The notes beneath the pieces were generated by a model that was not told the origin of the DNA, did not search any database, and was given only the letters and a program-made list of their open reading frames with translations. Of a DNA stretch of 64,000 bases, positions 8,880-16,953 are shown piece by piece. The position numbers and the translations under genes are program-made. Position 1 is the first letter of the stretch. Each line of letters begins with the position of its first letter. The stretch lies in assembly GCF_039541915.1 (NCBI RefSeq), contig NZ_BAABHD010000084.1, forward strand, positions 186,001-250,000, given 5' to 3'. The stretch comes from Nibrella saemangeumensis. GTDB taxonomy: Bacteria > Bacteroidota > Bacteroidia > Cytophagales > Spirosomataceae.

Positions 8880-8887
8880 TACCTTTG
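8880..8887 (+). promoter_or_regulatory. Candidate -7 promoter element for the serine hydrolase gene
   Basis: TACCTTTG fits the Bacteroidetes -7 consensus TAnnTTTG exactly and lies 55 bp before the ATG at 8943. The -33 region is weak (TGG at 8857-8859 at 20 bp spacing), so this is a tentative call. Confidence 0.35.
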
Positions 8888-8942
8888 ACCAACTCCTTTA
8901 CGGAAAAAGATAATAACGCACATACTGTCCACCCATAGCCAA

Positions 8943-9980
8943 ATGAGAACGCTGAGTCAGTCCACCCTCGACCGGATCGTTGAAGAAACGGTAGCCAACC
9001 CATTTATTTACGGAGCCTCTTTTCAGGTAAGTACTTCAGACGGCTCCCTCACCTTGAGCAGTGCTTCCGGAAACCTGGAACCGGAAGCACGCTTTTACAT
9101 TGCGAGTATCAACAAACTTATGCTTTCGGCGGTAACGCTTCGGCTGATCCGGGATAATGAACTTCGGTTTACGGACAGAATTGCCCAGTACCTGCCGGCC
9201 GATCTGATGGACGGACTGCATATCTACCAGGGTCAGGATTACTCCGGGGAAATCACGGTCCACCATCTCCTTACCCAAACCTCCGGCTTGCCCTGCTACC
9301 TGATCGATAAGCGGCCCGATGGCCCTAAGGTTATGGATGGGCTGTTGCAGGGCAATGACCAGGCCTGGTCGACTGAGCAGGTGGTTGCTCAGGTGAAGAA
9401 GATGAAAACCAGGTTCCGGCCGGGGCAGCCGGGTAAGGCCAGATACGGCAACACCAATTTCCGACTACTGGGCAGAATTCTGGAAAACGTTATCGGGAAG
9501 TCCCTGGATACGATTCTGACCGACCTGTTTGAGGAACTGGCGATGAAAAACACCTTCGTGTTCAGACTGGGTGACGAGAGACCCTTTACCGCTTTTTATG
9601 TAAAAAATGCGCCCGTCAGCATTCCTCAGTACTTTGCCTCCGCCCAATACGATATTATTTCCACGGCGCAGGATCTGATGGTCTTTCTGAGGGCATTCTT
9701 TGAAGGCTACTTTTACCCCAAAGAAAGCCTTCAGGCGCTTGAACAATGGAACCGTATTTTCTTTCCGTTCAAGTATGGTATCGGTATTCAGAAATTCTAT
9801 ACCCCCTGGCTGTTTTCGCCGTTCAGGCCAGTTCCGGATATGGTAGGCCACTGCGGCTCGGTAGGCACGGCCGCTTTTTATATTCCGGAGAAAGATGTTT
9901 TTATTACGGGTACCGTCAACCAGATCAGCAGCCCACGAATTCTATTCCAGACGCTGATCAAAATAGTCAATCAATTATAA
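8943..9980 (+). CDS. Serine hydrolase of the class C beta-lactamase/DD-peptidase family
   Basis: A 345-residue protein with the three family motifs: SxxK as SINK (Ser55, Lys58), YxN as YGN near 165, and an HxG triad as HCGS near 303. The middle contains HHLLTQTSGLPCYL, the usual helix after the active site. Members include D,D-carboxypeptidases, esterases and amidases; most of this broad family do not confer drug resistance. No export signal is visible at the N-terminus, so it may be cytoplasmic, or the true start might lie elsewhere. It ends 11 bp from the convergent oxidoreductase gene. Substrate unknown. Confidence 0.85.
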   Translation: MRTLSQSTLDRIVEETVANPFIYGASFQVSTSDGSLTLSSASGNLEPEARFYIASINKLMLSAVTLRLIRDNELRFTDRIAQYLPADLMDGLHIYQGQDYSGEITVHHLLTQTSGLPCYLIDKRPDGPKVMDGLLQGNDQAWSTEQVVAQVKKMKTRFRPGQPGKARYGNTNFRLLGRILENVIGKSLDTILTDLFEELAMKNTFVFRLGDERPFTAFYVKNAPVSIPQYFASAQYDIISTAQDLMVFLRAFFEGYFYPKESLQALEQWNRIFFPFKYGIGIQKFYTPWLFSPFRPVPDMVGHCGSVGTAAFYIPEKDVFITGTVNQISSPRILFQTLIKIVNQL

Positions 9981-9991
9981 GAAAAAGCCGG

Positions 9992-11017
9992 CTACATCCG
10001 GTAAGGTGGTGTCTGGTGATAAATGGCCTCCTGGATGGTTATGTTTTTCAGGTAATCAGCGCCACTGGTTTCAAACGGGGTGTTGGCTAACCAGGCGTCA
10101 ACAAAATGGCGCTGACAGAAAAAGACGCAATCGCCCGCGAAGCCGTGGTTCCGGTGGGTATAGGCGTGGGGGTAGGCGGGTTTCCCCAGCGGCTGAACCT
10201 CAATGCTGCCATCGGCGAAAAGGCGCAGGGTGCCGCCCTCGGCATCAATGGTCAGGAGTTCGGCAAAGGTATAGCGTGGGGTTTCGTGCCGGTTTTCGTT
10301 GTATCGGCTCATGTCCAGCACCGCATCGGCTCCGCCCCTGAAACTCAGGACGACAAGGCCGCTGTCTTCCCCCTGAATGTCGGGGTTGCGCTGGTGCAGC
10401 CGGGCAAACACATCGGTTACCTCGCTGCCGGTCAGGTAGCGCAGCGTATCGATCAGGTGAATTCCGGTTTCATAAATCAGCAGCCGTTGGTAGTCGCGAA
10501 AGTAGGGCTGACGCGCCAGGTAGGCGTCGGCCTGCCAGCCGTCGCCCATCCGCAGGCGCCAGTAAAGGGAAAAGATCCGGGAGCCCACGATGCCGCTGTC
10601 CAGCAGTTTTTTCAGTTCCCGGTGCCAGGGCTGAAAGCGGAAGTTCTCATGCACCATAAAAGGCACACCCTGCTGTTCGGCGATGGCTACAAGGGCCCTG
10701 GCTTCTTCCTGCGTGGGCGCCAGGGGCTTCTGGCAGATGATGGCGATGCCCCGGCGGGCCGCTTCCTCCACAAGGGCTTTGTGCGTAGCAGGTGGGGTGA
10801 TGATGTCGACAAAATCGGGCTGCCCGGCCTCTAGTGCTTCCTGAATGTCTTCATAGGCGTTGGGGAGATTCCACTGCCGGGCGAATGCGTCGGCTGCCCC
10901 GGCGTTCTGGTCACAGACTCCGGTAATGGTTATTTCGGGTATACGCTGCCAGGCTTCGATATGAAACTGGCTGAAATACCCGGCTCCAATGAGTAAGCCC
11001 CTGCGTTGGTTGCTCAT
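9992..11017 (-). CDS. Gfo/Idh/MocA-family NAD(P)-dependent oxidoreductase
   Basis: A 341-residue protein with an N-terminal Rossmann fold (LLIGAGYFSQFHIEAWQRIP, close to the GxGxxG motif) and the family EKP-like loop as CQKPLAPTQEEA near 95-105, where Gln replaces the usual Glu. The C-terminal alpha/beta domain has FRFQPWHRELK and YETGIHLIDTLRYL near 185, containing the conserved His. Such enzymes oxidise or reduce sugars, polyols or their derivatives. It is the last gene of the acid-sugar operon and overlaps the MFS gene end by 4 bp (if measured from its ATG), which supports translational coupling. The role in the pathway is likely dehydrogenation of the incoming sugar acid or lactone precursor, an inference. 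Confidence 0.85.
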   Translation of the reverse strand: MSNQRRGLLIGAGYFSQFHIEAWQRIPEITITGVCDQNAGAADAFARQWNLPNAYEDIQEALEAGQPDFVDIITPPATHKALVEEAARRGIAIICQKPLAPTQEEARALVAIAEQQGVPFMVHENFRFQPWHRELKKLLDSGIVGSRIFSLYWRLRMGDGWQADAYLARQPYFRDYQRLLIYETGIHLIDTLRYLTGSEVTDVFARLHQRNPDIQGEDSGLVVLSFRGGADAVLDMSRYNENRHETPRYTFAELLTIDAEGGTLRLFADGSIEVQPLGKPAYPHAYTHRNHGFAGDCVFFCQRHFVDAWLANTPFETSGADYLKNITIQEAIYHQTPPYRM

Positions 11018-12270
11018 GCGTTAATGGCTACGTCCATGTTGGTAGGCTGGGTGCGCCTGTTTCGCAGCCAAAGGAAAGCGGCCAGCAGGTTCAGGATAGC
11101 GCCCACAAAGAAAAAAGGCGTGACACTGCCGGTCCAGCCCTTCAGGTAAGGGAAAGCCAGCCCGGTGACAAACGAGCCCAGGTTGCCGGCCATATTCATG
11201 GTGCCCGATACCTCACCGGCCCGTTCCTTGCCGATATCCAGGCAGAACGCCCACGAAGGCGGTAAGGTCATATCGGCCCCGAAAATAGCGATGGACAGGA
11301 AAAATACCGCTCCGCCGACGGATTCCTGCCAGACGCTGAGTAACAGCCCGAGCGCCGAGAGGAAAAAACCAATGGCCGCCGGTATAACCCGGGAGTTTAC
11401 GTGGCCCTTTCGGTATAAGGTATCGACCAGCCAGCCGGAAAACCAGTTGCCAAAGGCGCCCGCCAGCAGGGGAATGGAGCCCAGCCAGCCGGCATCGACC
11501 GCCCCCAGCGAAAACTTCTCCTGGATATGCGGATACAGCCAGGTCAGCGCAAAGAAAAACGTGAAGTTCGAACAGAAGTATTGCCCCATGGCAAACCATA
11601 CCTCCGGCTTTTGCAATACCCGGTCCGACGGCTCCGTCTGAAGCTGAACGGGCTCCAGTTGCTGCCGGTGGGCCAGAATGTGATCCTTCTCCGGACGGGA
11701 CAGCAGCCGGTGCTGTTGGGGATCATCCCGGAACAGCAGCCACCAGGCCACCGCCCAGCCGATGCCGACAACCCCCAGCATCAGAAAGGCCGTTCGCCAG
11801 CCGTAGGCCTGAATCAGCCAGGCGGCTCCGGGCAGGGCAAAAGCCGCGCCAAAGCGGGAGCCCGAAAAGTTGATGCCGGTAACCAGACCCCGTTCCTGCA
11901 TGGGTATCCACGAGAGGGTAGCCCTGGCCATACCGGGAAAGGCACCGGCTTCACCGGCCCCAAACGCAAACCGGATGATGAGCAGGGATACGTAGTTCCA
12001 GGCATAGCCGGTGAGTGCCGTCAGCAGCGACCAGAAGGTAACGATGCCGGACAGGACCCGCCGGGGACCGAACCGGTCGACCAGCCGGCCCGAAGGCGTC
12101 TGGAGCAGAGCATACCCGAGGGCGAAGGACGATAAGACCCACCCCATCTGCTGCTCGGTCAGTTGTAAGTCCGCGACAATGGGGGCCTTGGCTACCGAAA
12201 TACAGATCCGGTCGATGTACAGCAATAACGCCAGCAGAAAGGTGCAGAAAATGATAAAATATCGGAACAT
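11014..12270 (-). CDS. MFS transporter, anion:cation symporter (ACS) type
   Basis: The ATG at 12270 is preferred over 12315 because it begins right before the first membrane helix and leaves a 4-bp gap after the kinase stop (12275). The 418-residue protein has about twelve transmembrane segments and the MFS loop motif GRLVDRFGPRRVL near 70. RICISVAKAPIVADLQLT is typical of ACS symporters for hexuronates, galactonate and related acids. The operon context of an acid-sugar kinase and dehydrogenases points to uptake of a sugar acid. It overlaps the oxidoreductase gene by 4 bp. Confidence 0.87.
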   Translation of the reverse strand: MFRYFIIFCTFLLALLLYIDRICISVAKAPIVADLQLTEQQMGWVLSSFALGYALLQTPSGRLVDRFGPRRVLSGIVTFWSLLTALTGYAWNYVSLLIIRFAFGAGEAGAFPGMARATLSWIPMQERGLVTGINFSGSRFGAAFALPGAAWLIQAYGWRTAFLMLGVVGIGWAVAWWLLFRDDPQQHRLLSRPEKDHILAHRQQLEPVQLQTEPSDRVLQKPEVWFAMGQYFCSNFTFFFALTWLYPHIQEKFSLGAVDAGWLGSIPLLAGAFGNWFSGWLVDTLYRKGHVNSRVIPAAIGFFLSALGLLLSVWQESVGGAVFFLSIAIFGADMTLPPSWAFCLDIGKERAGEVSGTMNMAGNLGSFVTGLAFPYLKGWTGSVTPFFFVGAILNLLAAFLWLRNRRTQPTNMDVAINA

Positions 12271-12274
12271 GGCC

Positions 12275-13588
12275 CTACTGTAACTTGTGTAATACGTCGA
12301 CCAGGGCCTTTTCATCCCCTACATTACCGGGAAAGACCACGTAGGGGATGCCGTGGAACCGATTGCCGGGCTCGGCCTCCCAGACCGGCACCCCCGGTAT
12401 TATCTGCCCTATTACCCGAGCCACCCGAACCCCCATGCCTTTGGTGGCCAGGTCGCTGGACGTAATGCCTCCTTTGGCAATGATGAACGAAGGCAGTACC
12501 CGAAGGCCTTTTACGATATCGACGAGGGTGCCCGATACGCGTTGACCGATCGCCAGACTTTCTTCGGGCCGATCGCCGGTGACCAGTTGTCGCTCGGACT
12601 GGACCAGCACCGTCTGTCCCTGCTCCAGATAAGCGTCCACTTCCCGGACAATCCGGGCAGAGCAGGCAGGCGAATCCGTCAGGGCGTCCGCGACGTTGAC
12701 CTCCAGGACCGGCAACGGACTATGCTCGTTCAGGTAGGCTAATTGCTGCGTTGTTTTAGGGACGAATGAGCCGGCAATAATGAGCCCACCCGTGCGGGAT
12801 TGGCCGTTCAGCAGGTCGCCTTTTGTCAGCAACGGTTTCGGAGACAGACCGGCCAGCGTGCGCACAATAGAGGCTGCTGACCGCAGCAGGATCGTCCGGC
12901 CCGATTTCCGCACGGTCCACAGCACCTTAGAAACGGCTTCGAGGTCTTCGTACGTCAAAGCGTTGATGACCAGGATGCTGGCCTGTGGTTGACTTAGAAT
13001 ATCGCTGGCCAGTTCGGCCGTCGGTTTGGTGCGGATGGCGTCGAGACTCAGGCTGATGATTGCATCCGGGGCAATGCTGCCTTTCGACTTTTCCAGCACC
13101 CAGTCACGCAGGTTAGCGTGCTGGTACGCAAAAGCCGGGTCGCGGGCAAAGGGGGTCTCCGATACGGGTGTGCGGTGGCCGTTTTCCTCGATATAGTGAA
13201 TGTCATCCTCGGTAATGCGTCCCCCCTCAATGAAGGCCGGGGCCAGTACAATCAGCGGATCGTCCAGCCCTGCGGCTTCGGCCAGAGCATCCACTTCGGC
13301 GGGAAAATGCCCGCGCAGGGTTGAATCGCTGCGGCTGATGAGCAGCACCTGCCGCCCCGTGTCCGCAGCCGCCTGCCGGATGGCCTGCCCGATGTCGGTG
13401 GCGAGCGCCCTGGCCGCTGGTTCAGGCAGGCTTCGGGAGTTGGTCAGGATGTAAAAAAGGGGCACTCCGGCCTTAAACTGCTCCCGCAGCAACGGCGTTT
13501 CCCAACGGGTAAGCACCGAAATACCATGCACCGTCTGGGTGCCGGTAGGGTCATCGTCCAGGACAACAATCGTTACGTCGTTACCCAT
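12275..13588 (-). CDS. Four-carbon acid sugar kinase (DUF1537/OtnK-DtnK family)
   Basis: The ATG at 13588 puts the family N-terminus MGNDVTIVVLDDDPTGTQTV at the start; the earlier in-frame ATG at 13636 would add 16 unsupported residues. The 437-residue protein has the acidic substrate-binding loop DDDPTGTQ, SRSDSTLRGHFPAE near 95 and the nucleotide-binding C-terminal domain with AKGGITSSDLA near 380 and GQIIPGVPVW near 402. Family enzymes phosphorylate D-threonate, D-erythronate or 3-oxo-tetronates. The DDDPTGTQTV form is a subgroup feature rather than proof of a substrate. It overlaps the cyclase gene end by 8 bp within a tight operon. Confidence 0.87.
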   Translation of the reverse strand: MGNDVTIVVLDDDPTGTQTVHGISVLTRWETPLLREQFKAGVPLFYILTNSRSLPEPAARALATDIGQAIRQAAADTGRQVLLISRSDSTLRGHFPAEVDALAEAAGLDDPLIVLAPAFIEGGRITEDDIHYIEENGHRTPVSETPFARDPAFAYQHANLRDWVLEKSKGSIAPDAIISLSLDAIRTKPTAELASDILSQPQASILVINALTYEDLEAVSKVLWTVRKSGRTILLRSAASIVRTLAGLSPKPLLTKGDLLNGQSRTGGLIIAGSFVPKTTQQLAYLNEHSPLPVLEVNVADALTDSPACSARIVREVDAYLEQGQTVLVQSERQLVTGDRPEESLAIGQRVSGTLVDIVKGLRVLPSFIIAKGGITSSDLATKGMGVRVARVIGQIIPGVPVWEAEPGNRFHGIPYVVFPGNVGDEKALVDVLHKLQ

Positions 13589-14267
13589 TATTTTCCCCGT
13601 TTTCAGGCGTTCTGGTTCGCCATAGTGTTGCTTCATGGTCTGTCTCTACCGCTACTACCCGGGCGGGGGCGCCATCTCCACCCGCGTATTTAAGCGGTAG
13701 CGCAATCAGGATGACCTGCTCCTGCCGGATCTGATCGAGGTTGCAGAGGCCTTCAATAATAATTACACTGCCGCCCAGCAGGATCTGGTGAATCCGGGTA
13801 ACTTCGGGCAGATTGTTGACGTCGGCGACCGAAGGAGGCTCCACACCCAGCGTCCTGACTTTCTTTTCGACCAGCCACAGCGCCAGGTCTTCACCAATGC
13901 GCGGTAAGTCATCCCGGTACGAAGGTGTCCCGATTCGCCGGCTCCAGTCCGTGTGGATCAGTACCCCGTCGCCGGGCTGGATGCGGTCGGCCAGGTCGCC
14001 CAGGTGGGCGACCGTGATCCGTTCGCTAGGTTTGGTAGCGGGCAGGTGCAGCACCCAGGCCGGCCCGATGCACTGCTCCAACGGCAGTTGATCAATAGTA
14101 ACCGCACTGACCCCAAAATGGAGCGGAGCGTCCATATGGGTACCGGCATGCGAGTATAGGTGTAAAGTGGTGGCATTCCAGCCGTCACGCTCTAGGGTTC
14201 TCGCTGGTTCCCAGCGCACACCGGGCATATCAGGCTGGTACGTAACCGTTAGATCGATGAACTTCAT
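13581..14267 (-). CDS. Cyclase-family metal-dependent hydrolase (kynurenine formamidase-like)
   Basis: A 228-residue protein with the family N-terminus FIDLTVTYQPDMPGVRW and the metal-binding motif HAGTHMDAPLHF near residues 40-51 (HxGTHxDxPxH). VLIHTDWS near 102 and LGVEPPSVADVNNLPEV near 147 are further family elements. The internal ATG at 14228 would delete the conserved first strand, so the start at 14267 is kept even though it overlaps the dehydrogenase gene by 38 bp. Family members hydrolyse amides and lactones; in this operon, opening a sugar lactone to its acid is a reasonable guess. Confidence 0.85.
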   Translation of the reverse strand: MKFIDLTVTYQPDMPGVRWEPARTLERDGWNATTLHLYSHAGTHMDAPLHFGVSAVTIDQLPLEQCIGPAWVLHLPATKPSERITVAHLGDLADRIQPGDGVLIHTDWSRRIGTPSYRDDLPRIGEDLALWLVEKKVRTLGVEPPSVADVNNLPEVTRIHQILLGGSVIIIEGLCNLDQIRQEQVILIALPLKYAGGDGAPARVVAVETDHEATLWRTRTPENGENNG

Positions 14268-15324
14268 ACGTAGTTAATTGGGCCACAACAGCCTGGCCAA
14301 TTTCCTGGGTCGTGGCCGAGCCTTTCAGATCGGCTGTCCGCAGGCCCTGGGCGGTAACGGCGTTGATCGCCGACAGAATAGCGTCGGCAGCCGCTTTTTC
14401 GCCCAGGTGTTCGAGCATCAGGGCGCCTGACCAGATCTGGCCGATAGGATTGGCGATTCCTTTACCGGCAATATCGGGTGCCGAACCGTGAATGGGTTCA
14501 AACATGGACGGAAAGTTTTTTTCCGGGTTAATGTTCCCGCTGGAGCCTAACCCCAGGCTGCCCATCAGCGCCCCACCCAGGTCGGAGAGAATATCACCGA
14601 TCATGTTGGTGGTCAGCACGACGTCGAAAATCTCCGGTTTCAGCACAAAATTAGCAGAAGCGGCATCTACGTACATTTTCTGGTACGTCACATCCGGATA
14701 CTGGGCCGCTACTTCCCCGATCACGCGGTCCCAGTACGCCAGGGAGTGGATCAGTGTGTTTGACTTGGTAACGTTGGTCACTTTGTGCCGGCGCCGGCGG
14801 GCAAGCTGAAAGGAGTAATGGGCTATCCGCTCGATGCCCTGGCGGGTAAACACGCTGGTGTCGGTAGCCAGGCCATAAGGCTGATCGGCGTACAGGATTT
14901 TACCGTTCTGCACAAACTCTCCCTCGTTGTTTTCGCGAATAACGACAAAGTCAATATCCGCCTGGGCCTTATAGCGGAGCGGACTTTCCAGCCCATCCAG
15001 CAGCCTGACGGGCCGGTAGTTGACGTACTGCTGAAAGGCGGTACGTACCTTAAAGGTGAACTTCATTGCCGGCAGGGTATCGTCGACATCCGGCAGGCCA
15101 ACGGCCCCAAAGTAAATGGCATCAAACTGCTTCAGTTGCTCCAGTCCGTCGGCGGCCAGAAAGTCGCCGTTTTCCATATAATAGCCGGCACCCCATGGGA
15201 AATGCGTAACGTCTAACTCAAAGCCAAAGCGGCCGGCTGCCATACGCAGCACCTCTAACCCTACCGGCACGATCTCATGGCCAACGCCATCGCCGTGAAT
15301 TGCCGCAATTTTGTAACGGTTCAT
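14230..15324 (-). CDS. Tartrate/D-malate dehydrogenase-type beta-decarboxylating dehydrogenase
   Basis: A 364-residue member of the isocitrate/isopropylmalate dehydrogenase superfamily. IAAIHGDGVGHEIVPVGLEV opens the protein, ENNEGEF near 130 and the metal-binding TTNMIGDILSDLGGAL near 230 follow, and the cofactor region is GSAPDIAGKGIANPIGQIWS near 283. The layout is closest to tartrate dehydrogenase/decarboxylase (TtuC, YeaU/DmlA). These enzymes oxidise a 2-hydroxy acid with NAD and may decarboxylate the product. First gene of the five-gene operon; paired with a DUF1537 kinase it could replace the PdxA2-type dehydrogenase known in D-threonate catabolism. Confidence 0.87.
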   Translation of the reverse strand: MNRYKIAAIHGDGVGHEIVPVGLEVLRMAAGRFGFELDVTHFPWGAGYYMENGDFLAADGLEQLKQFDAIYFGAVGLPDVDDTLPAMKFTFKVRTAFQQYVNYRPVRLLDGLESPLRYKAQADIDFVVIRENNEGEFVQNGKILYADQPYGLATDTSVFTRQGIERIAHYSFQLARRRRHKVTNVTKSNTLIHSLAYWDRVIGEVAAQYPDVTYQKMYVDAASANFVLKPEIFDVVLTTNMIGDILSDLGGALMGSLGLGSSGNINPEKNFPSMFEPIHGSAPDIAGKGIANPIGQIWSGALMLEHLGEKAAADAILSAINAVTAQGLRTADLKGSATTQEIGQAVVAQLTTYEVHRSNGYVPA

Positions 15325-15449
15325 TACCTGATTGTTTGTGTTATTTAATGATTGGACTACCTGTATAGTTACGTGTTGAGAAATTCATCCCCGAAAGGAT
15401 GCTGATTAAACGAACTCTTCCAAACAAGCTGGAGAATAAAAATCCGCAA

Positions 15450-15480
15450 ACCTTTGCGAGGACCTTTGCGACTTTTTTTT
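15450..15480. repeat. Tandem ACCTTTGCGA repeat with T-run
   Basis: Two copies of the 10-base unit are spaced by 2 bases (12-base period) and followed closely by T8 (15473-15480). It resembles dispersed CTTTGCG-rich intergenic repeats of Bacteroidetes, a recollection not tested here. Confidence 0.45.
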
Positions 15481-15544
15481 GAAATGCTTCTGTATGGTTA
15501 TTCGCTGAGTAAGACCTGTATTGGTCAGGCTGTCGTGTTACCAA

Positions 15545-15552
15545 TAGATTTG
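15545..15552 (+). promoter_or_regulatory. Candidate -7 element upstream of the insertion sequence
   Basis: TAGATTTG matches TAnnTTTG; TTGG at 15521-15524 lies 20 bp upstream as a -33 candidate. It points toward the transposase and, beyond it, the GH35 gene. It may have been the GH35 promoter before the element inserted. Confidence 0.35.
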
Positions 15553-15615
15553 TACTTTTCAAAGGGCTGCGGATGGTCCTAACTGGAACCCCGCTCCACG
15601 AGTTTGCTTCCCAAC

Positions 15616-16857
15616 ACAAGGCTTTTTCATAAAATTGGACAAGTGAGCTAAGTGCTTAGTTTTGAGTCTTCTCACAGAGTCATCACTAATGCACCCAGCT
15701 ACCTACCCCCTCCAAGATAAGGCATTTTTCGCTATCCTCGAAGCACATCCTAACCTCGATGACCGCGACAACCGAGGCAAAACTCATTCGCTACCTTTTG
15801 TGTTGATGGGGGTTATCATGGCCCTGCTGGCTGGACGAGATGGCAACTTATCGGCCATCCACCGCCACATGAAGAACCAGTTTCAAGCTTTGTGCCTGGC
15901 GCTGTCGGTCGAAGCCAAACGAGTCATCTCCCGCGCCCAACTGCCCCGGCTATTGGCCCGCGTGGACCACACGCTCCTGGCTCAACTCATCGGGCAACAC
16001 TATGGCCTTAGCCTGCCCGAAGGGTTTGTTGACTGGCTCAGTGGCGATGGCAAAGAGTTACGTGGCTCTATCGCCAAAGGCCAACAACGGGGCGAAGTCT
16101 GCGTCTCGATCATGGCCCAGGTGCCGGCAGGGGTGGTAGCACAGACGCACTACAACGGCTGTAAGGAAAGTGAGCGGCCCGCCATACTCAACCTACTGAC
16201 TGATCATGATTTGCTAAAAAGAAAGACCGTCCTTGATGCCCTACACTTCACGCCTGAACTGCTCAAGGCCATCCAGGAAGCTAAGGGGACTTATCTGATT
16301 GGCCTCAAGCATAATCAGCCGCTTTTACGTCGTTCGTGTTTTATTCAAACTATGTTACAACCGCCTGGCTTCGAGCGGCTGGATGCGCCCCTGCGCAAGC
16401 ATGGTCGGCAAGAAGAACGTACCTATGCGTGTTTTGCCATTGATACGATGAGCAAAGCCGGTCGTTGGCAGCTAGTGGGTATGGCTACGCTGGTGCGGGG
16501 CATTCGGGTACGTCGGACCTTAACCGGTGTGCAGACCAGCCGCACGACGAGTTATTTTGTCAGCAACCAAATAGTAAAGACTGCCCTGGAGGCTAACGAC
16601 TTATACGATGCGATTCGTGGTCATTGGCAGATTGAAACGATGCACTATTGTCGGAACGTAGTGTTGGCTGAAGACGATTTGCAAAGTAAGCTTAGCAGCT
16701 TGCAGCGCACCATATCAAATCTTAGAACGCTGGCGATGTCCTTATTGCAGTTGTTGAGACCCAAAAACATGGCCGCTCAGCTCGATACTTTCGCCGACTA
16801 TGTGCACGATCTAATCACCTTTTTAAAACGCAAACTTGTTTTATGAGAAAGTCTTGT
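15616..16857 (+). mobile_element. Complete ISAs1-family insertion sequence
   Basis: The element is about 1242 bp and carries one intact transposase gene. Terminal inverted repeats are acaaggctttttcataaaa at 15616-15634 and its counterpart at 16839-16857, matching at 17 of 19 positions. No convincing target-site duplication is seen in the ten bases on either side (GCTTCCCAAC versus CAAGATTAGT), so insertion may be old or the exact ends may differ slightly. It sits between the acid-sugar operon and the GH35 gene. Confidence 0.8.
15689..16846 (+). CDS. ISAs1-family DDE transposase
   Basis: A 385-residue transposase, intact and without frameshift. The ATG at 15689 is preferred to a TTG at 15662. 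The N-terminal associated domain shows DDRDNRGKTHSLPFVLMGVI and GRDGNLSAIHRHMK; the catalytic core has GDGKELRGS near 125 (first Asp), VLDALHF near 180 (second Asp), GLKHNQPLL near 205, and HWQIE near 313 (the Glu). This order is typical of the ISAs1 family. It ends 10 bp before the right inverted repeat outer end. Confidence 0.88.
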   Translation: MHPATYPLQDKAFFAILEAHPNLDDRDNRGKTHSLPFVLMGVIMALLAGRDGNLSAIHRHMKNQFQALCLALSVEAKRVISRAQLPRLLARVDHTLLAQLIGQHYGLSLPEGFVDWLSGDGKELRGSIAKGQQRGEVCVSIMAQVPAGVVAQTHYNGCKESERPAILNLLTDHDLLKRKTVLDALHFTPELLKAIQEAKGTYLIGLKHNQPLLRRSCFIQTMLQPPGFERLDAPLRKHGRQEERTYACFAIDTMSKAGRWQLVGMATLVRGIRVRRTLTGVQTSRTTSYFVSNQIVKTALEANDLYDAIRGHWQIETMHYCRNVVLAEDDLQSKLSSLQRTISNLRTLAMSLLQLLRPKNMAAQLDTFADYVHDLITFLKRKLVL

Positions 16858-16953
16858 CAAGATTAGTAAGTATAAACCGGGTTTTTGGCCGTCCTATTGA
16901 TCAGTAGACCAAATCCTTTAGCTGACTTTTTAGTCGATAACGTTTGCCCATCA

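Larger units (their letters stand above)
15325..15615. other. Intergenic region between the acid-sugar operon and the insertion sequence
   Basis: No credible gene is seen; a 92-codon minus-strand frame (15341-15619) has unlike composition and no family features. The region holds a tandem repeat ACCTTTGCGA at 15450-15459 and 15462-15471 followed by eight T, and a TAGATTTG element at 15545-15552. No clear minus-strand promoter for the acid-sugar operon was found. Confidence 0.6.

Noticed and set aside
8854..8934. GGGTGGAC and GTCCACCC inverted pair around the serine hydrolase promoter
   Set aside because: Arms are only 8 bp and 65 bp apart; chance occurrence is plausible.
15341..15619. 92-codon minus-strand frame before the acid-sugar operon
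   Set aside because: It runs into the IS left end, has mixed composition and no motif; likely chance.
15606..16867. Target-site duplication of the ISAs1 element
   Set aside because: The ten bases on each side do not match, so no duplication is claimed.
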